From: CAYNFH01 sp964396385
Lineage (GTDB): Bacteria; Armatimonadota; Chthonomonadetes; Chthonomonadales; CAJBBX01
Direction of reading: 5' to 3'
NCBI GenBank assembly: GCA_964396385.1
Contig: CAYNFH010000038.1
Location: 1 to 35,364, forward strand
Length of the DNA stretch: 35,364 nt
In this document: positions 7,335 through 13,721 of the stretch, piece by piece
Position numbering within the stretch: the stretch's first letter is position 1
How the letters are laid out: each line of letters begins with the position of its first letter
Translations under genes and position numbers: made by a program
Notes under the pieces: model-generated
Databases searched by the model: none
What the model was told of the DNA's origin: nothing
Seen by the model: the letters and a program-made list of their open reading frames with translations, nothing else

Positions 7335-8624
7335 ATGCGCAAACTGGCTGGGTTATCCACCACTCTTGTGGTGATAGGTCATCTCGTGCTCATATCCGGC
7401 GGGACCGCGCGAGCTCAATTCAACGACATGTTTGCCAATGCCACTATGCTGCCCCCAAACGGAGGGTCCGTGCGCGGCAACAACACTGGCGCGACAAAGG
7501 AACCTGGCGAGCCTAACCACGATGGTTTCGCCGGGGGACATTCCGTTTGGTACCGCTGGGTGGCCCCACAAACGAGCACGGTGACGTTCTCAATCGTTGC
7601 TCCTAACTTTACGGAGGTGTTGGCCGTCTACACCGGTCCGGCAGTCAACCAACTCACGCCTGTAATGAGCGCGGAGGGCGACCGCAGCATATCATTCAAT
7701 GTGCTTGCGGGGACGGCTTACAGTATAGCCGTTGACGGTGCGTACGGAGACACTGGGGGCTTCACGGTTAGTTGGAGCCAGTTCGGCGACAATCGGACGC
7801 GCGTGCTTTGGAAACATACCAGCGGAGCTGTATCACTCTGGACTCTGTGGTCTCCTGGAAACTTTACGTATGACGACTACGGACCATATCCAGGCTGGGA
7901 TGCTGCAGGCCTGGCGATTGGATACGACGACCAGCCGCGTGTGCTCTGGGCTTATGTGGACAACAGCATCTCACTTTGGAATATCCTCAGCCCGGGCTTC
8001 TTCTGGTACGACGATTACCTGGAGTACAACCGCCGTTCCTTCCAGTCCATCTGCGTTGGGGGAGATGATAACGCCTACCTGCTCTGGCAAGGCTCCGATA
8101 GGAGCATCGACGTCTGGAGGGTTCACTCCGATGGGAGCCAGGACTACAACTCGCTGAATCCGCCTCCGAACGGAGCGGCAATCGGAATCGGCGTAGGCAT
8201 GGACGAGCGCCCATGGGTGATGTGGCGTGGATCAGATCTCCACTTGACGCTCTGGAGGCTGAGCAACTATCTTGACAATCCCGCAAGCCAGGACTACGGT
8301 CCCTATGCGGGCTGGACGCCTTCCTTTATGGCGATCGCGCCCGATAGTCTTCCGCGTGTTCTCTGGAAGGGGCCTTCCGGTCAGGTTTCCATCTGGACCG
8401 TCAGGTCCGACATGACCTTTACCACGCAGGACTACGGGCCCTATCCTGGCTGGGATGCGGCAGGAATGACGGTGGGATTGGATGGCAAGATACACTTGCT
8501 GTGGAGGAGCACGAGCGGTCAGATTTCCCTATGGACGATTGATTCGCCGGGCGCCTTTCGGTATGAGAACTACGGGCCGTTCGCGGGGTGGACTGCCATA
8601 GCGATCAGTACGAGCGTCCGGTAG
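7335..8624 (+). CDS. Exported protein: PPC-like domain plus six LW-type propeller repeats
   Basis: The ATG at 7335 follows a strong GAGGAGGAG site and gives 429 residues; an in-frame GTG at 7302 lies upstream of that site and is rejected. A signal peptide (residues 1 to about 27, ending TARAQ) is followed by a bacterial pre-peptidase C-terminal-like beta domain, with FANATMLPPNGGSVRGNNTG, GGHSVWYRWVAPQTSTVTFS and AGTAYSIAVDG. The remaining 260 residues contain about six repeats of 45-50 residues of the form RVLWxxxSGxxSLWTxxS, then YDDYGPYPGWDAA. These Trp-rich repeats suggest a six-bladed propeller, perhaps glycan-binding. No catalytic or membrane segment is seen, so the product is probably secreted or surface-attached. 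It follows the lipoprotein gene by about 55 nt. Confidence 0.8.
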   Translation: MRKLAGLSTTLVVIGHLVLISGGTARAQFNDMFANATMLPPNGGSVRGNNTGATKEPGEPNHDGFAGGHSVWYRWVAPQTSTVTFSIVAPNFTEVLAVYTGPAVNQLTPVMSAEGDRSISFNVLAGTAYSIAVDGAYGDTGGFTVSWSQFGDNRTRVLWKHTSGAVSLWTLWSPGNFTYDDYGPYPGWDAAGLAIGYDDQPRVLWAYVDNSISLWNILSPGFFWYDDYLEYNRRSFQSICVGGDDNAYLLWQGSDRSIDVWRVHSDGSQDYNSLNPPPNGAAIGIGVGMDERPWVMWRGSDLHLTLWRLSNYLDNPASQDYGPYAGWTPSFMAIAPDSLPRVLWKGPSGQVSIWTVRSDMTFTTQDYGPYPGWDAAGMTVGLDGKIHLLWRSTSGQISLWTIDSPGAFRYENYGPFAGWTAIAISTSVR

Positions 8625-8750
8625 TCCAGTATAGGGGTCTACGGCCGGCTGACCGCTGGATCTGGTGTGCTGGGTCCGTCAGCTCACGAATGTGCGACGG
8701 CTGAGCTAGGTGGGCCCCCGGCTGGTGGCAGAATTCGGGGAGAAACATCC

Positions 8751-10262
8751 ATGGACTATCATGTTGCCGTTGTCCAGCGCAATAAGTTCCGTCCAGCCGG
8801 CGAAGTGGCTGCGAGAACTGTATTGCTCTGCGCCACGGTGATGGCGCTGGAAAGGATCATAGTAGAGAACCCGTATACTGCCCGTGCGTCATTTCAGGCG
8901 GCGTTTGGCGGGGACATGGGCTCCCTCACCGTTGGCGGCCTGTACCGGCTTTTGCCCAGGCTGCTCATCATATTCTTCCTCATCGCCACGGCCTTTGTGC
9001 TGGAGAAGCAGATTGCGCAGCCCCATCGGATTGCGGCGGGGCTGCGGCTGCGCTTCGTAGGCTTGGCGCTCGCAGGGATGTACGTGCTCCTGTTCATTGT
9101 CCCCACCGCGGCGGGCGTGTCGCCGAGCTATACTATGCTGCTATATCTCGGCGCGCTTGCCTGGCTTCTCGGCTACGCCGCCTCCGCGGTAGCCCTGGCA
9201 CCCTCTTTCGAGCGCAGCCCGATCGCGGCCCTCGTTACCCAGTTTGGTTACTGGAGCGGCCGGAGCCGCTCTCTCTCCGTGGCGGCGCACATGCTCCTGG
9301 TTGTTGGTTGCCTGGCCGTGCCGGCTGCGGCTCGGATCAAACAGAACAACGCGGCGAGAGTGCGGTGGGAACAGAACGCACGCCAGGCGCTCTCTTTCGT
9401 GGCCAACCGGCGAAAGGAGCTGGATTCTATGGAAGCCAGGGGCGCAATGGTAACGAGCGTATCCGATTGGGCCAGCGCGAGAGGGAAGGAGCTCGATGTG
9501 CTGAGAGCCGAGCTCGGCAGCGCAACTCCACCTCCGAGCCTGCGAGCGCAGGCGTATGCCACTGAATCGATGGTCGACGACCTCGGCACTCTCCTAAACC
9601 TCATCGCCAGGGTCGCCCAGAAGGATGCATCCTATACGCACTCTGAAGTCCTGCGCGACGCTGACCAGTGGAGTGAAGCGGGAGCGAGGATTGACGCGGA
9701 GCTCGCGGAGATACCGGAGAGCTTTCGGCCCTCGATTATAGGCAGCTTCAGGGGCCTCATGCCGCCTCTCTCCGAGGTGGCGGATCGTATCGCTGCCGAC
9801 GAGGCGCGGAGCAGCAGCGCGCAGGCGTTCGAGAGTCAGTTCAATCCATGGCTCGACCGCTATTCGGCTTCTCGCATTCAGTTCAAGAAGCTGATCGAGG
9901 ATGTAGAGAAGGCTCCTCACGATGACTTCAGGTTCGGGAGCAGCTTCCAGGCTACTCTCTCCGAGCGGCGGGCGCTCGCTGACGAACTGGATCGCATGTC
10001 CGCGCCCAGTGAGTATGCGAGCGTGCTCGACGGCTTCAAGCAGGTCTGCCGCGACGGCATCGCTGGCGTCGAGCTCTGGTATGCCTGGTACTCCGTGCGC
10101 TGGGGATTGGACCCCAAATACGCGCAGGACCGGTACAAGGCGGCCAGCCAACAGAACGCCGTCACGAGAGCACATCTCAAGGAGTTGGACAGCCAGTACG
10201 AGGCGATGAGCAAGAACACGGGCTTTGACTTTGGGAAGTATCGCGTCGGGAGGGTGCAATGA
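8751..10262 (+). CDS. Multi-pass membrane protein with long soluble C-terminal helical domain
   Basis: The ATG at 8751 is preceded by GGGGAGA and yields 503 residues; the open frame extends upstream to a codon at 8667 that has no support. Five hydrophobic segments lie near residues 20-37, 63-82, 100-122, 127-150 and 172-195. After them, about 300 residues rich in Ala, Glu, Arg and Leu form a soluble, mostly helical region that may include coiled coil. No known domain is recognised. Its stop codon overlaps the start of the next gene (ATGA at 10259-10262), so the two membrane proteins are translationally coupled and probably interact. It belongs to the same plus-strand run as the exported proteins upstream. 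Confidence 0.66.
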   Translation: MDYHVAVVQRNKFRPAGEVAARTVLLCATVMALERIIVENPYTARASFQAAFGGDMGSLTVGGLYRLLPRLLIIFFLIATAFVLEKQIAQPHRIAAGLRLRFVGLALAGMYVLLFIVPTAAGVSPSYTMLLYLGALAWLLGYAASAVALAPSFERSPIAALVTQFGYWSGRSRSLSVAAHMLLVVGCLAVPAAARIKQNNAARVRWEQNARQALSFVANRRKELDSMEARGAMVTSVSDWASARGKELDVLRAELGSATPPPSLRAQAYATESMVDDLGTLLNLIARVAQKDASYTHSEVLRDADQWSEAGARIDAELAEIPESFRPSIIGSFRGLMPPLSEVADRIAADEARSSSAQAFESQFNPWLDRYSASRIQFKKLIEDVEKAPHDDFRFGSSFQATLSERRALADELDRMSAPSEYASVLDGFKQVCRDGIAGVELWYAWYSVRWGLDPKYAQDRYKAASQQNAVTRAHLKELDSQYEAMSKNTGFDFGKYRVGRVQ

Positions 10263-11827
10263 CGGGCGCCAGGTTTTGCCATCAGTGTGGCGTGGCGTTG
10301 AAGGGGGGCAGCCGGTTCTGCCACGGGTGCGGCGCGCAGATCGGGGAGGCAAACGAGGAGGCCAGACAGGAGCCGCCATCCGAGGCCACGTCGGGCGATA
10401 CACGAGAATGGCCCCTCGCACAAGCGATGCAGCTACTGTACCACCTTCGGATTCCCGCAGCCGCAGGGGCGTGTGCGGCAGTGGCCGCCTTCGTCCTCTC
10501 ATGGATTGCGATCCAGGTGATGCTGCGCGCTGTGGACTCAGTAGTTCCCGCTTCGTCAATGAGCCGTGGCGACCGAGCTACGGTGGACCTGGTGCTCTCT
10601 AACCTGAACACTCTCTCTTCCCAGCTCGCGCGGCTGAATCTGGCAACCTGGCTCCTGGCACCGCTGGAGGGAGCGGTCACGGGGAACGCTATCGGCCACT
10701 TGAATGGGGCGGCGGCGTCACTCCAGCTCCGCATAGTTGCACCGACACTGCTCGGCATTCTGCTTGCGATGCTGCCATGCGGAGTGGCCGCGTTCATGCT
10801 CGCCAGACGCGTTCGCCGGGAAGCGCAGCCGTCTGCGCTGGGGGAGGGCTGCGTCTTCGCAGCAGCGTTTGCCATTGCCATCGTCGCGATAGTCGCTTCG
10901 GGGCCGATAGACACCGGGATCGTGGCGCTTGGGACTTTCGGTCAGGCGAGCGCGTCCCTCTCCGTTCCTCCTGTCTCTTTGGCGATTAACGCCTTCATCG
11001 TGGGAGCTGTCGGGTTCGTCGCTGGCATCTTGCTGTGGCGCGGCCCGGAATCTACCACCGGCGCTCAGTTGCGTCAACGCATCAGTGCATTACCCGGCGG
11101 CCTGCGGGCCGGGCTGGCAGCCTTGCTCACGAACCTTGTCGTGGTGTTGGTTGCCCTTTTGTGCCTGATTATCGCCGGAATCGTGTATCGCCACGCGCAG
11201 CAGCCCCTCACGAATGAGGCCGACAGCGCCGTGTTGGCGCGAGCGCTTGCCGTAAGCCCGGTCGTATCGGTCAACGCTGCCCCTGCCGCGTTCCTCGCCC
11301 TGAGTGGCGGGGTCGTGTCCAGCCGTGCGGCGGTAGGGGGGCTGGAGCGTGGAAACAGGTGGGGATTCACCTGGAACAGCATCCAGGGGCTGCTAGCCGA
11401 TTCCGATTATGGCGCGTACTACCGCTACGACCAGGTCACCGTCTGGTCAACACTGGTTGCCCTCGTCCTCAGTCTCATTCTTGCCCCCGCCCTGGTGAGG
11501 GCAGGCGTGAAGATTGCTCGGCACGATCTTCGTGCCATGTGGCGACAGGCTCTCCTTGCGACCTTTACCTACCTGGTGGGGTGCTATCTGCTTGCGCAGG
11601 TCGGAAGCGCCCAAGCTTCTGTCGTAGCGGCCGGCGATCTTGGGCGCCTATCAGCTTCTGTGCCGATAGCCAGTCTGTTCGTTGGGGTGGATTACTTTGC
11701 CTCGATACCGGGTATATGGCTGCCGACGGCGGCCTGGATCACACTCGGTGTAGCCGTCGGGGCGTGGCGCCGCCAGAGCGTCCGGGGGGCGTCTCAGGAA
11801 GAGCTGCGCGTTCCGGTCCTGGGCTGA
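10259..11827 (+). CDS. Zinc-ribbon membrane protein, about eight to nine helices
   Basis: The 522-residue product begins with a double CxxC zinc ribbon (Cys7, Cys10, Cys21, Cys24 in RFCHQCGVALKGGSRFCHGC). A charged linker follows, then about eight to nine hydrophobic segments, for example AGACAAVAAFVLSWIAIQVM, VAPTLLGILLAMLPCGVAAF, LINLIVVLV-like segments near residue 290, and a last one ending LGVAVGAWRRQS. Zinc-ribbon-plus-membrane proteins of this type are common and mostly uncharacterised. It starts inside the stop codon of the preceding membrane protein gene. Its own stop TGA (11825-11827) abuts the stop of the convergent PIN-domain gene, so the junction reads TGATCA. Function unknown. 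Confidence 0.7.
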   Translation: MTGARFCHQCGVALKGGSRFCHGCGAQIGEANEEARQEPPSEATSGDTREWPLAQAMQLLYHLRIPAAAGACAAVAAFVLSWIAIQVMLRAVDSVVPASSMSRGDRATVDLVLSNLNTLSSQLARLNLATWLLAPLEGAVTGNAIGHLNGAAASLQLRIVAPTLLGILLAMLPCGVAAFMLARRVRREAQPSALGEGCVFAAAFAIAIVAIVASGPIDTGIVALGTFGQASASLSVPPVSLAINAFIVGAVGFVAGILLWRGPESTTGAQLRQRISALPGGLRAGLAALLTNLVVVLVALLCLIIAGIVYRHAQQPLTNEADSAVLARALAVSPVVSVNAAPAAFLALSGGVVSSRAAVGGLERGNRWGFTWNSIQGLLADSDYGAYYRYDQVTVWSTLVALVLSLILAPALVRAGVKIARHDLRAMWRQALLATFTYLVGCYLLAQVGSAQASVVAAGDLGRLSASVPIASLFVGVDYFASIPGIWLPTAAWITLGVAVGAWRRQSVRGASQEELRVPVLG

Positions 11828-12328
11828 TCACAGAGACAACAGTAGGCTGGGGACATCGGCCGCAGCGATTAGCTCGGGATTCGCCGTGTTCAAGCCCTCT
11901 GCTGCCGCGGCGCGCAGGAGGCGGCGGTCAGTGGCAACGAGGAGACAAGTGCGCTCGCTTGCCGGAGGGCCCTGCTGAAGGCGCAGGTATGTCGCCAGAA
12001 CCACGGCGTCTGAAGCGTTGAGGTTGTGGCGGTCTACGAGGTCCAGCGCGTTAAGGTTGTCTTGGTCCTCAAGGGACAGTAATAGAAAGTCCGGATCTTC
12101 CAGTACCTCCCGCCGAAGGTAGAGCCGCGCGCCTCGGAACTCTTTAGGGGTAATGTCTCCGGAATTGAGCCTGCGTCGGAGAATCGCGGCTACTTCAAGG
12201 TAAGTAAAGTAGGTGGCTGCCGGCGTGATGTTCGGATCCGCCCGGAATATCGCGTTTACGGATTCGCGCCCAGCTTCCGCGAAGTACCGCTTGACGAGCG
12301 CGCTGGCGTCCCACAGGATGTAGACCAC
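11828..12328 (-). CDS. PIN-domain toxin, VapC-like
   Basis: This 166-residue protein has the PIN-domain acidic residues expected of a metal-dependent RNase: Asp7 in LWDASALVKRY, Glu45 in YLEVAA, Asp107 in NASDAVVLA and Asp134 in VATDRRLLRAA. Its length fits the VapC group, with slight N-terminal differences. A small antitoxin-like gene ends 3 nt upstream on the same strand, the usual VapBC order. VapC toxins cleave tRNA or rRNA; the target here cannot be predicted. Its stop codon directly abuts the stop of the convergent zinc-ribbon gene. Confidence 0.88.
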   Translation of the reverse strand: MVYILWDASALVKRYFAEAGRESVNAIFRADPNITPAATYFTYLEVAAILRRRLNSGDITPKEFRGARLYLRREVLEDPDFLLLSLEDQDNLNALDLVDRHNLNASDAVVLATYLRLQQGPPASERTCLLVATDRRLLRAAAAEGLNTANPELIAAADVPSLLLSL

Positions 12329-12331
12329 CCG

Positions 12332-12565
12332 CTACTTGTCCTGGTCCCAGTCGTCTCCATAGCGCATGCGCATTAGGTCCCGAGAGGCGGCATTGTCCTC
12401 CGGCCGCACCCCGTGAGCTCTCATACTCTCATGCAGTTCTGACAAAGTCATCGTGGGCTCGCCGACAATCCCTGAGCGTGCGTCTATCTCCTGGGCCAGC
12501 CGGCACAGCTCCTCTCGGGAGAGTCTCCGTGCGGATTGGGTCCGGTTCTTGGGAACAACATCCAT
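12332..12565 (-). CDS. VapB-like antitoxin
   Basis: The 77-residue acidic protein (with YGDDWDQDK at its end) sits immediately upstream of the PIN-domain gene with only 3 nt between them. Its ATG at 12565 follows a strong GAGGAGGGGA site. The N-terminus is basic with a Ser/Arg-rich start and a short amphipathic helix, SREELCRLAQEID, compatible with DNA binding. The C-terminal half would bind the toxin. I do not recognise a specific antitoxin family from the sequence alone; the assignment rests mainly on gene order and size. Confidence 0.68.
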   Translation of the reverse strand: MDVVPKNRTQSARRLSREELCRLAQEIDARSGIVGEPTMTLSELHESMRAHGVRPEDNAASRDLMRMRYGDDWDQDK

Positions 12566-12601
12566 CTATCCCCTCCTCGTGTGTAGTCCAGTCACCCACC
12601 C

Positions 12602-12607
12602 ATTATA
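12602..12607 (-). promoter_or_regulatory. -10 box TATAAT for the vapBC-like operon
   Basis: Read on the minus strand, 12607-12602 is TATAAT, a consensus -10 hexamer, ending about 36 nt upstream of the antitoxin ATG. No good -35 hexamer is seen at a 16-18 nt distance. Confidence 0.45.
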
Positions 12608-12667
12608 GTCGAACTTGCACAGAGGAGCTACTTTGGGGCGATAGGACGTCCGGGAGCCGCCCATCCC

Positions 12668-12816
12668 GTTCGTTCGCGGCTCGTCAGCTCACGAAGGGGC
12701 GACGGTGGAAGGCGTACCATTCGAAGCCGAGCAGGCCCAGGAGACATGCCGCGAGCCACGGCCATAGCTCACGCGTGACGGTGACTCTCCGGCCCACCTG
12801 GCCGGCAAGTTTGCCG
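12668..12816. repeat. Direct repeat, copy 1 (BatA-like 3' end)
   Basis: This 149-bp stretch aligns without gaps to 13573-13721, displaced by 905 bp, with about 15 mismatches by eye (roughly 90% identity). It corresponds to the last 43 or so codons, stop codon and a few flanking bases of the BatA-like gene. Confidence 0.92.
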
Positions 12817-12865
12817 CTCATGCGCTGATCCACAAAGGGGAGTGCGGCGCTGCTTGCGGGGACAG
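12684..12865 (-). pseudogene. 3' remnant of a second BatA-like gene
   Basis: On the minus strand the stretch translates in one frame to a tail ending RRVTVTRELWPWLAACLLGL, then LGFEWYAFHRRPFVS and a TGA stop at 12684-12686. This matches the C-terminus of the intact BatA-like protein (RRVSVTRELWPWLAACLLGL). Most of the differences in the aligned codons are conservative or silent, so the tail diverged while coding. Upstream in the same frame it reads PVPASSAALPFVDQRM, then it runs into the end of the retropepsin-like gene, so the rest of the gene is missing. An ATG near 12822 would give a 45-residue one-helix peptide, but no ribosome-binding site supports it. I read it as a truncated paralogue. 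Confidence 0.75.
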
Positions 12866-12867
12866 GA

Positions 12868-13221
12868 TTACTCGCTCGTCAGTTGCACCTCGGCGTTTGG
12901 GAAGTCAACCACGAGTCGGTAGTCCCTGAGCAAGTTGGTGCCGATGAGGATCCCGTCGCCTGGCACAAAGCTCGCCAGCGCTCGGACCACGCGGCCGTCG
13001 AAAAGGAGCTCGACCAAATAATGGTCCTCTTCGAGTACCTGGGCGCCGGCCAGGAAAGAGCTGCCCCTACCGAAGTAACGTGCTTTCACGGCCGCGCCGA
13101 GGGCGTATGGTAGCTCAAGGTCGCCGTTGAAGCCCGTGTCAATCGCGGCTCTCCAAGTCCTCCCAGCGATCTCCAGCTCTATTACTGGGAGCCCTGATTC
13201 ATCCACCGCACCCCGGATCAA
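12868..13221 (-). CDS. Retropepsin-like clan AA aspartic protease
   Basis: This 117-residue protein carries the aspartic-protease motif AAIDTGFNGDLELP (catalytic Asp28 in D-T-G). It also has the later family features EDHYLVELLFDGRVVRALAS and GTNLLRDYRLVVDF (the ILIGTNLL...D segment of small bacterial clan AA proteases). One monomer supplies one catalytic Asp, so it should act as a dimer, like retropepsins. There is no signal peptide, so it is probably cytoplasmic. Its ATG overlaps the stop of the preceding small gene by 4 bases (ATGA), so the pair is coupled. Its 3' end abuts the BatA-like remnant. Bacterial genes of this type often occur with such a small partner, and a regulatory or toxin-antitoxin-like role is plausible but unproven. 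Confidence 0.8.
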   Translation of the reverse strand: MIRGAVDESGLPVIELEIAGRTWRAAIDTGFNGDLELPYALGAAVKARYFGRGSSFLAGAQVLEEDHYLVELLFDGRVVRALASFVPGDGILIGTNLLRDYRLVVDFPNAEVQLTSE

Positions 13222-13520
13222 CGCTGGCCTTTGTGCACAAAGTGATCAAAGCCAATCCGAACCAGGTAGACCGGCGCTTCGCTTCCCTCAGCTTCCATCT
13301 GTGCGGCAACATCTACGGCGGATTCGCCTATCCAGATTCGGCCGCTTACCGGGTCTATGCCGGCTATTTTCCCGTGCCGGGACGCGAGGTCGTGTTCGGC
13401 CTCGTACTCCTGCCAGAGAGTCCTGGCCCGCTCCGAGTACTCAGGCTTCCACTCGCTGCTCTTTCCAGGTGACGGCGCTTGTCTGGTTCCCACGTGGCAC
13501 CTCCGCATCTCAGTATACAC
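13218..13520 (-). CDS. Small partner protein of the retropepsin-like protease
   Basis: The open frame is 100 residues. The conserved part is RARTLWQEYEAEHDLASRHG followed by KIAGIDPVSGRIWIGESAVD, then APVYLVRIGFDHFVHKG. This fits a family I know as the small protein encoded directly upstream of clan AA proteases, with pattern GK-x-x-x-ID-x-x-x-G, then Y-x-x-RIG at the end. The N-terminal 20 residues are weakly supported, and the start could be an internal codon. The stop overlaps the protease start (ATGA). No DNA-binding or membrane motif is visible. A substrate, inhibitor or antitoxin-like partner role is inference from the gene pairing. Confidence 0.68.
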   Translation of the reverse strand: MYTEMRRCHVGTRQAPSPGKSSEWKPEYSERARTLWQEYEAEHDLASRHGKIAGIDPVSGRIWIGESAVDVAAQMEAEGSEAPVYLVRIGFDHFVHKGQR

Positions 13521-13572
13521 TTCTCTGGTGGGAACACCAAGAGCAAGCGATTTCCTTATTGCTGCAGTCCGT

Positions 13573-13721
13573 GTTCATTCGCGGCTCGTCAGCTCACGAA
13601 GGTGCGGCGGTGGAAGGCGTACCATTCAAAGCCCAGGAGGCCCAGGAGACATGCCGCGAGCCACGGCCATAGCTCACGCGTGACAGAGACTCGCCGGCCC
13701 ACTTGGCCCGGCGGGTTGCCG
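13573..13721. repeat. Direct repeat, copy 2 (end of intact BatA-like gene)
   Basis: Partner of 12668-12816. It covers the last codons and stop of the BatA-like gene and about 16 bases beyond it. The region between the copies (12817-13572) contains the retropepsin-like pair and the remnant's start. Confidence 0.92.

Noticed and set aside
11359..12021. Plus-strand frame of 220 codons across the convergent junction
   Set aside because: Overlaps two well-supported genes in other frames and has no recognisable domain.
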